A stretch of DNA of 64,000 bases from NCBI RefSeq assembly GCF_002218025.2, contig NZ_AP018680.1:682001-746000 (forward strand), read 5' to 3'. Of the stretch, positions 8,959-18,565 are shown piece after piece. The position numbers and the translations under genes were made by a program. This stretch comes from Vibrio casei. GTDB taxonomy: Bacteria > Pseudomonadota > Gammaproteobacteria > Enterobacterales > Vibrionaceae. The notes beneath the pieces were generated by a model. It worked only from the letters and a program-made list of their open reading frames with translations. It ran no database searches and was not told the origin of the DNA. Positions within the stretch are counted from its first letter, which is position 1, and every line of letters starts with the position of its first letter.

Positions 8959-10674
8959 TTATTTCATTTGAGCGGTCAAGTGCTCAATCACACCGCTAAT
9001 TGCTATCGATACTTTTTCACCGTCACGACGGTTTTTGTATTCGTAGTTACCTTCATCGATACTGCGATCGCCGATCACAATAGTATGAGGAATACCGATA
9101 AGCTCAATGTCTTTAAACATTACACCTGGGCGCTCTTTACGGTCATCGAATAATACTTCAATGCCCATTGAGGTCAGTTCAGAATAAAGCTTCTCTGCGG
9201 CTTCTTGTACGCGTGGCGACTTTTGCATATTCATTGGAACGATGGCCACTTGGAATGGTGCAAGCGCGTCTGGCCAAATAATGCCTGAGTCATCGTGGTT
9301 TTGCTCAATAGCTGCCGCGACAACACGTGTTACACCGATACCGTAACAACCCATTTCTAAAATGACATTTTTGCCGTCAGGGCCAAGCACTCCACAATTC
9401 ATTTTTTCTGAGTAGTTTTTACCGAGTTGGAAGATATGACCAACTTCTATTCCGCGTTTTAGCATCAGTGTACCTTTACCACATGGGCTAGGGTCACCTT
9501 CGACTACGTTACGTAAATCTTCAACTTGACCTAACTCAACATCGCGGCTCCAGTTAATACCGAAGTAGTGCTTGCCATCGATGTTAGCACCTGCGCCAAA
9601 ATCACTCATGACTGCGACGCTGCGATCAACGATGAATGGCAATTCAAGGCCAACAGGGCCTAGTGAGCCAGGACCTGCACCGATTAACTGACGAATTTCT
9701 TCTTCACTTGCCATTTCAAGAGGCGCTGCAACTTGTGGTAAGTTTTCGGCTTTGATTTCGTTCAGCTCGTGATCGCCACGGATAATTAATGCCACGATAG
9801 GCTCATCGACTTCATCTGAAGCTTTAACAAATAGTGTTTTGACGGTTTTCTCGATGGATAGACCATGTTGCTCAACCAACTCTGCAATGGTTTTCGCATC
9901 CGGCGTATCCACTAACGTCATTTCTTGGGTTGGAGCATCGGCTGTTTCTTTTGGTGCTAAAGCTTCCGCTTTTTCGATGTTCGCCGCGTAGTCTGATTCG
10001 GTTGAGAATACGATCAAATCTTCGCCGCTTTCGGCTAATACGTGGAATTCTTGAGAGCCGTTGCCACCGATAGCACCGCTATCTGCAAGTACTGGACGGT
10101 AATCTAACCCCATACGATCGAATGCTTTGCAATATGCATCGTGCATCGCATCGTATGATTGTTGTAAGCCATCTTTGTCAATGTCAAAGCTATAGGCATC
10201 CATCATGCTAAATTCACGTGAGCGCATCACACCAAAGCGAGGACGACGCTCGTCGCGGAACTTGGTTTGGATTTGGTACAAGTTTAATGGAAGTTGTTTG
10301 TACGAGCTGACTTCGTTACGCACAAGGCTAGTCACCACTTCTTCGGCTGTTGGGCTCAGAACGAATGGGCGAGAATGTCTATCTGTAAAACGAAGTAATT
10401 CAGGACCCATCTTTTCAGAACGACCGGTTTCTTCCCATAATTCAAAAGGTTGAACAACGGGCATTAAGGTTTCCACAGCACCTGCATTGTCGATTTCTTG
10501 ACGAACGATGTTTTCAACTTTACGCAGCACACGTAGACCAGTCGGAAGCCAAGTGTATAGACCTGAAGCCAGTTTACGGATCATACCTGCACGTAGCATC
10601 AGCTGGTGGCTGATCACTTCTGCATCGTTTGGAGTTTCTTTCAATGTCGAAAGAAGGTATTTGCTGGTGCGCAT
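8959..10674 (-). CDS. proS: Prolyl-tRNA synthetase
   Basis: This 571-residue enzyme charges tRNA-Pro. It is of the bacterial type: class II motif 2 [24 protein letters not shown] at about 136-160, an inserted editing (INS) domain at about 225-405 that removes mischarged alanine, motif 3 [16 protein letters not shown] at about 446, and the C-terminal anticodon-binding domain (VAIVPMN to the end). Length equals that of the E. coli enzyme (572). It is monocistronic with its own terminator. A tetranucleotide-rich AT stretch separates it from trmO, which lies upstream on the same strand. Confidence 0.98.
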   Translation of the reverse strand: MRTSKYLLSTLKETPNDAEVISHQLMLRAGMIRKLASGLYTWLPTGLRVLRKVENIVRQEIDNAGAVETLMPVVQPFELWEETGRSEKMGPELLRFTDRHSRPFVLSPTAEEVVTSLVRNEVSSYKQLPLNLYQIQTKFRDERRPRFGVMRSREFSMMDAYSFDIDKDGLQQSYDAMHDAYCKAFDRMGLDYRPVLADSGAIGGNGSQEFHVLAESGEDLIVFSTESDYAANIEKAEALAPKETADAPTQEMTLVDTPDAKTIAELVEQHGLSIEKTVKTLFVKASDEVDEPIVALIIRGDHELNEIKAENLPQVAAPLEMASEEEIRQLIGAGPGSLGPVGLELPFIVDRSVAVMSDFGAGANIDGKHYFGINWSRDVELGQVEDLRNVVEGDPSPCGKGTLMLKRGIEVGHIFQLGKNYSEKMNCGVLGPDGKNVILEMGCYGIGVTRVVAAAIEQNHDDSGIIWPDALAPFQVAIVPMNMQKSPRVQEAAEKLYSELTSMGIEVLFDDRKERPGVMFKDIELIGIPHTIVIGDRSIDEGNYEYKNRRDGEKVSIAISGVIEHLTAQMK

Positions 10675-10776
10675 TTTTGTACCCGCTTGTTTAATTTAAT
10701 ATGTTAATAAAATAGGTTGTCACTATGGAAGGTGTGTGACAATTTAGCTGGTAATAATAGCAGTCCAGACCGTATC

Positions 10777-11526
10777 TCAAAAGCGTTCAATTGCGGTTAC
10801 ATGAATGAAATATTGATTTACGGCATTAATTACTGAAGTTGAGCCCATTTCCACTTTGAATTTGACGTTTAAATCGAATAAGTGACTCGCGTACTCTTTG
10901 TTGTCATCCTTATTTTTTTTATAGGCAGGGCGAGGATCTTGTCCTAAAACTTGTTCAATCACGCTTTGAATATGATGACGCTGTGGGTGAGATTGTAATG
11001 CTATTTGAGCTTCGGATGAAAAAATAACCGGCAGAACGTCAGGCTCATTATCAGCAAATCCACCATTGGCATTTAAAATCGCATCGGAATAGGGGATATA
11101 CGGTTTGATATCCACAATAGGCGTGCCATCAACTAAATCCACACTGCCAAGTTCTACCCAAGTTTGGTTTCCTTCCTGAGTGATTCCTTTTAATTCAACC
11201 GCGGACATACCAATACCATTTGGGCGAAATGTTGAACGTGAAGCGAAGACTCCAATCCTTTCATTTCCACCTAATCGGGGGGGACGAACGGTGGGTTTCC
11301 AGCCAGCAGCAAGGTTTTGGTCAAACAAAAATAATAACCAGATATGGCTAAACTGCTCCAAGCCACGGACGGCATCTGGGGTATTTGCATCGCCAAGTAA
11401 TTCAATGCGTGCATTGGCACTCGGTGCTAATCGAGGCTGTCTTGGAACGGCGAATTTTTCTTTATACGGCGTATGAATACGGCCAATTGGAGTAATAGAA
11501 AAAGACGGAGCAATAGAAGAAGACAT
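10777..11526 (-). CDS. trmO: tRNA (N6-threonylcarbamoyladenosine37-N6)-methyltransferase TrmO
   Basis: The 249-residue protein matches the TsaA/TrmO (YaeB) family. It begins with FSITPIGRIHTPYKEKFAVPRQ, then FSHIWLLFLF, then the conserved block RIGVFASRSTFRPNGIG and VDLVDGTPIVDIKPYIPY, followed by a C-terminal extension. The family uses S-adenosylmethionine to methylate t6A at position 37 of ACY-reading tRNAs. It is next to proS as in E. coli. A short gap of 102 bases separates the two, so each may have its own promoter. Confidence 0.92.
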   Translation of the reverse strand: MSSSIAPSFSITPIGRIHTPYKEKFAVPRQPRLAPSANARIELLGDANTPDAVRGLEQFSHIWLLFLFDQNLAAGWKPTVRPPRLGGNERIGVFASRSTFRPNGIGMSAVELKGITQEGNQTWVELGSVDLVDGTPIVDIKPYIPYSDAILNANGGFADNEPDVLPVIFSSEAQIALQSHPQRHHIQSVIEQVLGQDPRPAYKKNKDDNKEYASHLFDLNVKFKVEMGSTSVINAVNQYFIHVTAIERF

Positions 11527-11877
11527 AGTGGCTTACTCTAAAAATGTGATGAGCAAAATTAACATAATTGATTATTAAATGAATTCAATTACAGTTATTT
11601 TTTAATTATTGCCGTTAAAAAATCTTTATCAAAACCAGAATATGCCTATTTTTATATTTGCTTATTGTCAGTTGGATTTCAGGTTAATGTAGTGATAGGT
11701 TACTGATATAGAAATGATAATTCTGACATTCTCGCGAGTTGTCTATTTTTTTATTCTTTCTTTGTAATAAAAACTAACATTTTCATCTTTTGTTCGTGTC
11801 TTATTGTAACGTAATCTGTCGCCCATTTTGTTGTAGCAGTGAAATCTTTCACTGATGTCATTGACTAGGAGGGCCTG
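11527..11877. other. Divergent intergenic region, trmO to abgT-type gene
   Basis: This is a 351-base AT-rich gap between divergent genes. It must hold both promoters, but I cannot single out convincing boxes. The strong ribosome site AGGAGGGCCTG precedes the transporter ATG. No ORF, RNA or repeat is seen. Confidence 0.5.
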
Positions 11878-13467
11878 ATGACAGCTCAAAGCTCGGGTAA
11901 ATCACTTAACTCGAAAAAAACACTATTCACTCGCTTTTTAGATTCAGTTGAATATCTAGGAAATCTTTTACCCCATCCCATCACTTTGTTTGCCATTTTT
12001 TGTGTGGCTATCTTAATTTCTTCTGGTATTGCGGGTTATTTTGGTGTGTCGGTTATTGACCCTCGCCCTGAAGGGGCCAGTGGCCGTTCGGCGGATGGCA
12101 TTATCCATGTGGTCAGCTTGTTAAATGCTGACGGTTTACAATTAATTGTCACTAATTTAGTGAAGAATTTCACGGGCTTTGCGCCATTAGGAACGGTACT
12201 GGTTGCGATGCTTGGTGTTGCGATAGCTGAACATTCAGGCATGCTTTCTGCTGCAATGCGTGGCATGGTAATGGGCGCTTCTAAACGTATGGTGACCTTT
12301 ACCGTTATTTTCGCCGGCATCATTTCAAATACTGCTTCGGAGTTGGGCTATGTGGTTCTTATTCCATTAGCTGCAATGCTGTTCCACTCCTTAGGTCGTC
12401 ACCCGTTAGCAGGCCTCGCGGCTGCATTTGCTGGGGTATCCGGTGGTTACTCTGCCAACCTTTTAATTGGCACGGTAGACCCTCTTTTATCTGGTATCAC
12501 AGAATCTGCTGCTCAGATGATTGACCCGACCTATACGGTTGGCCCTGAAGTGAACTGGTACTTCATGTTTGTATCGACATTCTTTATTTCTATCGTCGGG
12601 GCATTCGTGACTGAAAAAATTGTTGAACCGAAACTTGGTGAATACAAAATAGAGCAAGCCGCAGAAGATTTGTCTCAAGATAAAATGGGCGCTTTAACTG
12701 CGATTGAGAAGAAAGGTTTAAAAATTGCTGGTGTGGCTACATTAGTTGTCTGTGCATTGTTAGCTTGGACGATTGTTCCTGAAAATGGCGTACTGCGTAA
12801 CCCTGTAACAGGAGAAGTGGCTGGCTCACCATTCTTAAAAAGCATTGTTGCTTTCATTTTTGTGTTTTTTGCTATTCCTGGTTTTGTATACGGTAAAGTA
12901 GTTGGCACGATGAAGAATGATCGAGATGTGATTAATGCGATGTCAAAATCGATGTCTTCAATGGGTATGTACATTGTTTTGGTGTTTTTTGCTGCGCAAT
13001 TTGTGGCTTTCTTTAAGTGGACTAACTTTGGTCAGGTGTTTGCGGTTGGTGGTGCTGACTTTTTACAAACCATTGGTCTAACTGGCCCAGTATTGTTTTT
13101 TGCCTTCATTTTAATGTGTGGGTTTATTAATTTGATGATTGGTTCAGCTTCCGCGCAATGGGCGGTTACTGCACCAATTTTTATTCCGATGTTAATGCTG
13201 GTGGGCTATGCTCCAGAAACCATTCAAGCTGCATACCGGATTGGTGATTCTGTCACAAACTTGATAACGCCAATGATGAGTTATTTTGGATTGATCTTGG
13301 CGGTGGCTTCTCGGTATGTGAAGAATTTAGGGATTGGTACTTTAATTGCTACCATGCTCCCTTACACTTTGTGTTTCTTAGTTGGGTGGAGCTTATTGTT
13401 CTACATTTGGGTATTCGTTTTTGGTCTGCCTGTAGGCCCTGGTGCCGCAACATATTATACGCCATAG
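11878..13467 (+). CDS. AbgT family transporter
   Basis: The protein has 529 residues and about 11-12 membrane segments. The family features are VEYLGNLLPHPITLFAIFC near the N-terminus, the re-entrant-loop regions around residues 140-180 (SNTASELGYVVLIPLAA) and 420-465 (IGSASAQWAVTAPIFIPM), and GDSVTNLITPMMSYFGLIL. Known members import p-aminobenzoyl-glutamate (AbgT) or export sulfonamides and PABA (MtrF); the substrate here is unresolved. It is monocistronic, with a ribosome site AGGAGG and a strong terminator. No abgAB-type hydrolase genes are adjacent, so a catabolic role is not supported by context. Confidence 0.88.
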   Translation: MTAQSSGKSLNSKKTLFTRFLDSVEYLGNLLPHPITLFAIFCVAILISSGIAGYFGVSVIDPRPEGASGRSADGIIHVVSLLNADGLQLIVTNLVKNFTGFAPLGTVLVAMLGVAIAEHSGMLSAAMRGMVMGASKRMVTFTVIFAGIISNTASELGYVVLIPLAAMLFHSLGRHPLAGLAAAFAGVSGGYSANLLIGTVDPLLSGITESAAQMIDPTYTVGPEVNWYFMFVSTFFISIVGAFVTEKIVEPKLGEYKIEQAAEDLSQDKMGALTAIEKKGLKIAGVATLVVCALLAWTIVPENGVLRNPVTGEVAGSPFLKSIVAFIFVFFAIPGFVYGKVVGTMKNDRDVINAMSKSMSSMGMYIVLVFFAAQFVAFFKWTNFGQVFAVGGADFLQTIGLTGPVLFFAFILMCGFINLMIGSASAQWAVTAPIFIPMLMLVGYAPETIQAAYRIGDSVTNLITPMMSYFGLILAVASRYVKNLGIGTLIATMLPYTLCFLVGWSLLFYIWVFVFGLPVGPGAATYYTP

Positions 13468-13488
13468 TTTTATATCTTTTTTGAAAAT

Positions 13489-13523
13489 AAAACGCCCAAG
13501 CATGAATGGTTTGGGCGTTTTTT
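13489..13523. terminator. Bidirectional terminator, AbgT gene and desaturase gene
   Basis: AAAACGCCCAA pairs with TTGGGCGTTTT around a short loop, with A-run and T-run flanks. It lies between converging genes. Confidence 0.9.
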
Positions 13524-13546
13524 ATCGAAATACTTAATTCAATGTT

Positions 13547-14674
13547 TTAAGCGTATTGCTTCATCAGCATTTGCCATTGCAGTTGTTGTTGCTTGAAGTG
13601 TTGTCGCATTTGTTGGTAACGAACTTTCAATACTGCATGTTCATATTGTTCCATCAACTTTTGTTTTTTATCGTTCATTAACTGCTTCTTCAATTCATAA
13701 TATTCGGTCATTTGTTGAATCAAGGCATCGTATTCTTTGTGCATGCGTTCGGCTAATACATGGTGATCAGGCAAATGTAGAATTTTTTGTTTGGTTTCAT
13801 TAAGCAGTTGCAGCGCCCTCGCTTTTTCAATTTTCTCGGCAGGCGTCATGCGTAGCTTTTCAGCCAGTTTTAACCAAGAACAAGTGCGGATAAGCCATTT
13901 AGTGGGATCGTATTGCCACCAATAAATGCCATTTCGGTAATCATTTTCAAAAATATGGTGGAAGTTATGGTAACCCTCCCCAAAAGTCAGTACTGCTAAA
14001 ACGCCATTATCACGAGCTGTATTTTTATTGGTGTAAGGCTGACGACCCCATATGTGCGCGAGTGAATTAATGAAGAAGGTGGTGTGGTGGTTTAGTACTA
14101 AACGCACGGCTCCAATCATCAGTAACATACCGACAATGTCGTTATAGATTATACCTAATAAAATAGGCACACCTAAATTCATTAATAAAGCGAGTGGAAC
14201 ATAGTATTTGTGTTGCCACATGACGATGTTCTCTTTTTGCAGATCACGGCAATTTGAGTAATCAGAATATTGTTCAGGTGTTTGGTAATGACGCAACATC
14301 CAACCTATGTGTGAAAACCAAAAACCTCGTTTCGCGGAATAGGGATCTTTATCGTTATTATCAACGTGACGATGATGAATTCGATGATCGGATGACCAAT
14401 GCAGAGCACTATTTTGTAAAGCAAAGGCTCCTCCTAATGCAAAAATAAAACGTAAAGACCAATGAGCCTGATAAGTACGGTGCGACCATAAACGGTGGTA
14501 ACCAGCCGTAATACATAAGTTGCAAAAGCTAAAGGTGATTATCAGCCATAGCCAATGAGCAGCCGTGATCCCATTCGAGATGAAATAAATAGGCGCAATG
14601 ATCGCGGCGAGTAACATACTGCTGGCAAAAATAAAGACATTCAACCAAATGATAGGGGGACGTTGTATTTTCAT
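13547..14674 (-). CDS. Acyl-CoA/fatty acid desaturase (delta-9 type)
   Basis: The protein has 375 residues with four hydrophobic membrane segments. The three histidine boxes of membrane-bound di-iron desaturases are present: HRLWSHR at about 60, HRIHHRHVD at about 97, and HNFHH at about 236. This class introduces a cis double bond in saturated acyl chains using oxygen and helps membrane fluidity in the cold. The last 90 residues or so are a charged, Gln-rich, probably coiled-coil extension (MHKEYDALIQQMTEYYELKK onward) beyond the catalytic fold. No dedicated ferredoxin or reductase gene is adjacent. Confidence 0.92.
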   Translation of the reverse strand: MKIQRPPIIWLNVFIFASSMLLAAIIAPIYFISNGITAAHWLWLIITFSFCNLCITAGYHRLWSHRTYQAHWSLRFIFALGGAFALQNSALHWSSDHRIHHRHVDNNDKDPYSAKRGFWFSHIGWMLRHYQTPEQYSDYSNCRDLQKENIVMWQHKYYVPLALLMNLGVPILLGIIYNDIVGMLLMIGAVRLVLNHHTTFFINSLAHIWGRQPYTNKNTARDNGVLAVLTFGEGYHNFHHIFENDYRNGIYWWQYDPTKWLIRTCSWLKLAEKLRMTPAEKIEKARALQLLNETKQKILHLPDHHVLAERMHKEYDALIQQMTEYYELKKQLMNDKKQKLMEQYEHAVLKVRYQQMRQHFKQQQLQWQMLMKQYA

Positions 14675-14800
14675 AAAGATAATTCAATTTCAGGCTACAA
14701 GTGTGCGCTAGAATATAGGGCTTACAACTGTAAGTCCAGTGAGTGGTATGAATTATCGGACCTATATGGTATGAATTATTTGTTTCAAATCTTTACTTGT

Positions 14801-14830
14801 AAAAAATAAAGGGTAGCTGAGGCCACCCTA
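14801..14830 (-). terminator. metQ terminator
   Basis: On the minus strand GGGTGGC and GCTACCC form a stem around loop CTCA, followed by TTTATTTTTT. It lies 26 bases past the metQ stop. Confidence 0.8.
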
Positions 14831-14855
14831 ATATTAATACGTTTAAAAGATCAGA

Positions 14856-15653
14856 TTACCAACCTTTTACAACGCCACCTTTAAACAGTTTTTTTGCTGC
14901 TTCATAAACTTCTTCCGTTTGGTAAGCTTTTACGAAGTTTTGCACGTTTTCATTATTGGCATTATCTTCACGAGCAACAATAAGATTCACATACGGTGAC
15001 TCTTTATCTTCAACAAAGATGCCATCTTTTTCTGGAGACAAATTGATGCTGCTTGCGTAAGTGGTATTGATGATTGCTAGGGCAACATCTTGCAGTGAGT
15101 TTGGAAGTTGTGGTGCTTCTAGTTCAACAAAATCTAGCTTTTTAGGGTTATCGATAACATCAAGTGGTGTAGCTTGTAAGCCAGACTCTTTGCTTAACTT
15201 GATTAACCCTTTTTCTTGAAGAAGCAGTAATGCACGACCTTCATTGGTTGGATCGTTTGGAATCGCGATGCTGTCGCCTTTTTTCAACTCATCAAGAGAT
15301 TTGATTTTTTTAGAGTAAGCGGCAATTGGGTAAACAAAGGTATTACCGACCGGCTTTATTTTATAGCCACGGTCTTTAATTTGTTGGTCAAGGTATGGCA
15401 AATGTTGGAATGCGTTTGCATCAATGGATCCATCATCAAGCGCGGCATTTGGGATTACATAATCTGAAAAAATCGTCAGTTTTACATCTAGGTTGTATTT
15501 ATCTTTCGCTACTTTTGCCGCCACTTCTGCCACTTGTGCTTCTGCACCAGCAATCACACCTACGTTGATAGTGTTGCTGGCAGCATTTGCTGTGCCCGCT
15601 AAAAGTAGTGAGGTTGTGATGGCAGCAGCGCTGAATAAATTCTTCAATTTCAT
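14856..15653 (-). CDS. metQ: Methionine ABC transporter substrate-binding protein MetQ
   Basis: This 265-residue protein binds D- and L-methionine in the periplasm. It follows MetQ closely: INVGVIAGAEAQVAEVAA, FSDYVIPNAALDDGSIDANAFQH, NTFVYPIAAYS, then PNDPTNEGRALLLLQ, ending in GGVVKGW. I start it at 15653 because GGAG lies six bases before that ATG; an upstream in-frame ATG (15665) would precede the ribosome site. E. coli MetQ is a lipoprotein, but here the signal peptide ends in AGTANAAS without a lipobox cysteine, so the protein may be soluble in the periplasm. It is the last gene of metNIQ. Confidence 0.95.
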   Translation of the reverse strand: MKLKNLFSAAAITTSLLLAGTANAASNTINVGVIAGAEAQVAEVAAKVAKDKYNLDVKLTIFSDYVIPNAALDDGSIDANAFQHLPYLDQQIKDRGYKIKPVGNTFVYPIAAYSKKIKSLDELKKGDSIAIPNDPTNEGRALLLLQEKGLIKLSKESGLQATPLDVIDNPKKLDFVELEAPQLPNSLQDVALAIINTTYASSINLSPEKDGIFVEDKESPYVNLIVAREDNANNENVQNFVKAYQTEEVYEAAKKLFKGGVVKGW

Positions 15654-15711
15654 AGTATTCTCCATATATAAATGAGTTTTGAATTTTTATAATGTATGAC
15701 GTTATTCTTTC

Positions 15712-16401
15712 TTAGCGGTGATCAACTCGGCTTGCGATTTTATCCCCGACCATTTGAATAATTTGAACCACAATCACCAGTAAGATAACGGTGAGAAGCA
15801 TAATGTCTGGTTGATAGCGTTGGTAACCATAACGCATGGCGACATCGCCTAATCCACCACCACCAACCGTACCCGCCATTGCTGAGTAACTGACTAATGT
15901 GACTAAGGTTATCGTGATGGTATTGACAATAGAAGGTAAGGCTTCTGGTAGCAATACTTTACCAATAATTTGTAGAGGACTTGCGCCCATTGATTGAGCA
16001 GCTTCTACTAGGCCGCTTGGAACTTCGACTAAAGCGCTTTCGACTAAACGAGCAATAAAAGGAATAGCACCAACGGTTAAAGGCACGATGGCTGCCGTTG
16101 TCCCAATAAATTTACCAATTAATAATGTGGTAAAAGGAATAATGGCGACCATAAGGACTAAGAACGGTACTGAGCGACCAATATTTACAATCGCGCCGAG
16201 TACCAAGTTCACCAAACGGTTTTGCAATAGCCCACCTTTTTTGGTGATGTGCAAAATAACGCCCATTGGAATGCCGACTAAAAAGCCAATTAAGCCAGCA
16301 ACCCCAACCATGTAAAGGGTTTCCCAGGTTGCGCCCCAGATCAGGCGGAAAGTGCGGTGATCGTAATACCAATCCATGATGTGATCATAAAACATAGCCA
16401 A
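15712..16401 (-). CDS. metI: Methionine ABC transporter permease MetI
   Basis: The protein has 229 residues and five or six membrane segments. The inner-membrane permease signature [22 protein letters not shown] lies near residue 133 and docks on MetN. Its first 17 bases overlap the end of metN, which indicates translational coupling. Two MetI chains form the pore of the MetNIQ importer. Confidence 0.95.
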   Translation of the reverse strand: MAMFYDHIMDWYYDHRTFRLIWGATWETLYMVGVAGLIGFLVGIPMGVILHITKKGGLLQNRLVNLVLGAIVNIGRSVPFLVLMVAIIPFTTLLIGKFIGTTAAIVPLTVGAIPFIARLVESALVEVPSGLVEAAQSMGASPLQIIGKVLLPEALPSIVNTITITLVTLVSYSAMAGTVGGGGLGDVAMRYGYQRYQPDIMLLTVILLVIVVQIIQMVGDKIASRVDHR

Positions 16402-17419
16402 GTACCTCGACTTTTATATTGTGTTCTTTTAAGAAGGCCAGTGATTGTTCGACTTGGGCTTGATCACCAAAAAATTCTGCAACCATTAAACCAAAGCGAA
16501 CGCCGCCTGCATAATCAATATCAGCATTTAAAATACTCACATCGACATTGAACTGACGTGATAATTGGCTGACAGCTGGAATATCAATTGAAGCACCGGT
16601 GAACTCTAAGCGAACAAGTGGTACTGAACCTTCAATTTGAGTCGCTTGTAAGCGAGCCTTGTAGTCATCCGGAATCGATAGATCGAGCGTTGAACGAATA
16701 AACTGTTGCGCTAACTCGGTTTTAGGATGGGCAAAAATATCACTGACTAAACCCTGTTCCACTAATAAGCCACCACCAATAATGGCAACTTTGTCACAAA
16801 TGCTTTTCACCACATCCATTTCATGAGTGATAATCAAAATGGTCAGATTAAGCTGTTTGTTGATGGTTTTTAGTAGCTCTAAAATAGACTTTGTTGTTGC
16901 AGGATCTAGAGCACTGGTTGCTTCATCGCATAGCAGAACTTTTGGCTCAGAGGCTAATGCGCGGGCAATGGCGACACGTTGTTTTTGTCCACCACTTAAA
17001 TTGGCAGGATAGGTATCGCGTTTGTCAGACAATCCAACCAACTCAAGAAGCTCTGTTACACGTTGATTAATTTTGCTAGAAGATACTTTGGCTAACTCTA
17101 AAGGCAGAGCGATATTGTCAAATACACTGCGAGAAGAGAGCAAGTTGAAATGTTGGAAAATCATGCCGATATTACGACGAGCTTGACCGAGTTCCTTTGA
17201 TGATAATTTTGTTAAATCAACACCATCAACGATAACTTCACCCGAAGTTGGTGCTTCTAACATGTTTACGCAACGGATAAGCGTACTTTTTCCAGCGCCG
17301 GATGAGCCGATAACGCCAAAGATTTCCCCTTGAGGGATATGAAGATTAATGTCGACTAAGGCAGGGATTTCTTTACTGCCTTGGTAAAACATCTTGTTGA
17401 CTTGATTAATTTCAATCAT
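16385..17419 (-). CDS. metN: Methionine ABC transporter ATP-binding protein MetN
   Basis: The 344-residue ATPase has Walker [10 protein letters not shown] (about 38-46), signature LSGGQKQR (about 141), and Walker B VLLCDEAT (about 161). A C-terminal ACT-like NIL domain (about 265-344) senses intracellular methionine and inhibits transport in the E. coli homologue. It is the first gene of metNIQ and divergent from gmhB, the same arrangement as in E. coli. A candidate MetJ operator lies in the shared upstream gap. Confidence 0.96.
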   Translation of the reverse strand: MIEINQVNKMFYQGSKEIPALVDINLHIPQGEIFGVIGSSGAGKSTLIRCVNMLEAPTSGEVIVDGVDLTKLSSKELGQARRNIGMIFQHFNLLSSRSVFDNIALPLELAKVSSSKINQRVTELLELVGLSDKRDTYPANLSGGQKQRVAIARALASEPKVLLCDEATSALDPATTKSILELLKTINKQLNLTILIITHEMDVVKSICDKVAIIGGGLLVEQGLVSDIFAHPKTELAQQFIRSTLDLSIPDDYKARLQATQIEGSVPLVRLEFTGASIDIPAVSQLSRQFNVDVSILNADIDYAGGVRFGLMVAEFFGDQAQVEQSLAFLKEHNIKVEVLGYVL

Positions 17420-17545
17420 TTAACAACCTGAATTGGTAATACGTTCCATATATTCTTTTTACATTGAGGGATTAACTCAGTGTAAAAGCGCATTGAGTGT
17501 GCGATTTGATAGATGATGCTATGGTTTTCATAGGTTCAAGTCAAT

Positions 17546-17569
17546 AGATATTTTTACGTCTAGATGGCT
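17546..17569. promoter_or_regulatory. Candidate MetJ operator (tandem met boxes) upstream of metN
   Basis: Three adjacent octamers fit the met box AGACGTCT: AGATATTT (5 of 8), TTACGTCT (6 of 8) and AGATGGCT (6 of 8). MetJ binds two or more adjoining boxes, so the in-phase tandem layout matters more than each score. The site is 127 bases upstream of the metN start and would repress metNIQ when S-adenosylmethionine is plentiful. Identification is by pattern only. Confidence 0.6.
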
Positions 17570-17693
17570 AAACAGGAATAAGCTAGTGAAGAAGATTATA
17601 AAGCGTGTAATAATTGCAGCTATACCCAGTCAATTGGTTATACAAGCCTATTAAGCCAGTTTTCTTATCCCCGACCCGAAGAGAGAGTGTATT

Positions 17694-18251
17694 TTGTCTA
17701 AACCAGCTGTTTTTATTGATCGTGATGGCGTGATTAACGTCGATCATGGCTATGTGAGTAAAGTCGATGATTTTGAATATATAGAAGGTGTATTTGATGC
17801 GACGAAAGCTATAAAAGCGTTAGGCTATCAGTTGGTATTGGTGACAAATCAATCAGGCATCGCTCGTGGTTATTATTCTGAAAAAGAATTTTTAACCTTA
17901 ACGGAATGGATGGATTGGAACTTTGTGGATCAAGGTGTTGAGTTCGATGGTTTTTATTATTGCCCTCATCATCCTGAAGGCTCGGTCGAAAAGTATACTC
18001 AAGTATGTGATTGTCGCAAACCAGCAGTTGGTATGTTCATATCTGCGCAAGAAGAGCTTGATATTGATATGGTGAGTTCAGTGATGGTCGGTGATAAAGC
18101 TGATGATATGAAAGCGGCAATTTCCGCAGGTGTAGAAACTCGAATTTTAGTTCGTAGCGGTAAAGAAGTTACAGAAGAAGCCGAGAAATTGGCTACCGTT
18201 GTACTGAATAGCATTAAAGATGTGCCGAAATATTTAGCAGAACATAAATAA
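17694..18251 (+). CDS. gmhB: D-glycero-beta-D-manno-heptose-1,7-bisphosphate 7-phosphatase
   Basis: The 185-residue enzyme is a HAD phosphatase in ADP-heptose synthesis for lipopolysaccharide core. Visible features are the nucleophile motif FIDRDGVINVD at about 6-16, TNQSGIARG at about 52, zinc-site cysteines in the C-P-H-H-P and C-D-C-R-K-P segments around 92-109, and GDKADDMKAA at about 131. The start codon is TTG at 17694, preceded by the ribosome site GAGAGAG; no ATG or GTG fits the family's N-terminus. A terminator follows 43 bases after the stop. Confidence 0.95.
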   Translation: MSKPAVFIDRDGVINVDHGYVSKVDDFEYIEGVFDATKAIKALGYQLVLVTNQSGIARGYYSEKEFLTLTEWMDWNFVDQGVEFDGFYYCPHHPEGSVEKYTQVCDCRKPAVGMFISAQEELDIDMVSSVMVGDKADDMKAAISAGVETRILVRSGKEVTEEAEKLATVVLNSIKDVPKYLAEHK

Positions 18252-18294
18252 ACGATTATTCGAATTTTGTTTTTGCTGGTGCCACTTCTTTCTT

Positions 18295-18320
18295 AAAGGC
18301 CATTTTTGTGGCCTTTTTGT
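18295..18320 (+). terminator. gmhB terminator
   Basis: AAAGGCCA and TGGCCTTT form a perfect 8-bp stem with loop TTTTTG, followed by a T-rich tail. Confidence 0.88.
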
Positions 18321-18538
18321 TTACCTTGGTTTTTTATTTCTTAGTATTAATCACAACCTTTTTATCCTTACTAGCCATTTTATGGCTTCCCTCGTACACT
18401 CAAGAAGGTGAAGTTAAACAGCAAGATAAGAATCAAACCTTCGAAGGCTAAAGCTTTTCAAAGTACACTTTTTTTAAATAGTAAGTTTTTAAAGCATAAA
18501 TGCTTAAAGTGCAAAGTACCAACAAGGAACGTGGATCA
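18321..18538 (+). promoter_or_regulatory. Upstream region of the peptide ABC operon
   Basis: These 218 bases between the gmhB terminator and the first micro-ORF should hold the promoter of the peptide importer operon. It is AT-rich with short direct echoes (AAAGCTTTTCAAAG, AAGCATAAATGCTTAAAG). The palindrome-like AAGCATAAATGCTT at about 18493-18506 could be an operator, but I cannot assign a regulator. Confidence 0.35.
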
Positions 18539-18565
18539 ATGAAGACAGGCTGGGCTGGATGCTAG
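18539..18565 (+). CDS. Putative micro-ORF overlapping the permease start
   Basis: The frame ATG..TAG encodes eight residues (MKTGWAGC). It has a reasonable ribosome site (AAGGAA, ten bases upstream). Its end overlaps the ATG of the permease gene at 18559, whose own upstream sequence lacks a good ribosome site. The arrangement suggests translational coupling, with the micro-ORF delivering ribosomes to the permease start. Whether the peptide itself matters is unknown, and chance is possible for so short a frame. Confidence 0.35.
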   Translation: MKTGWAGC

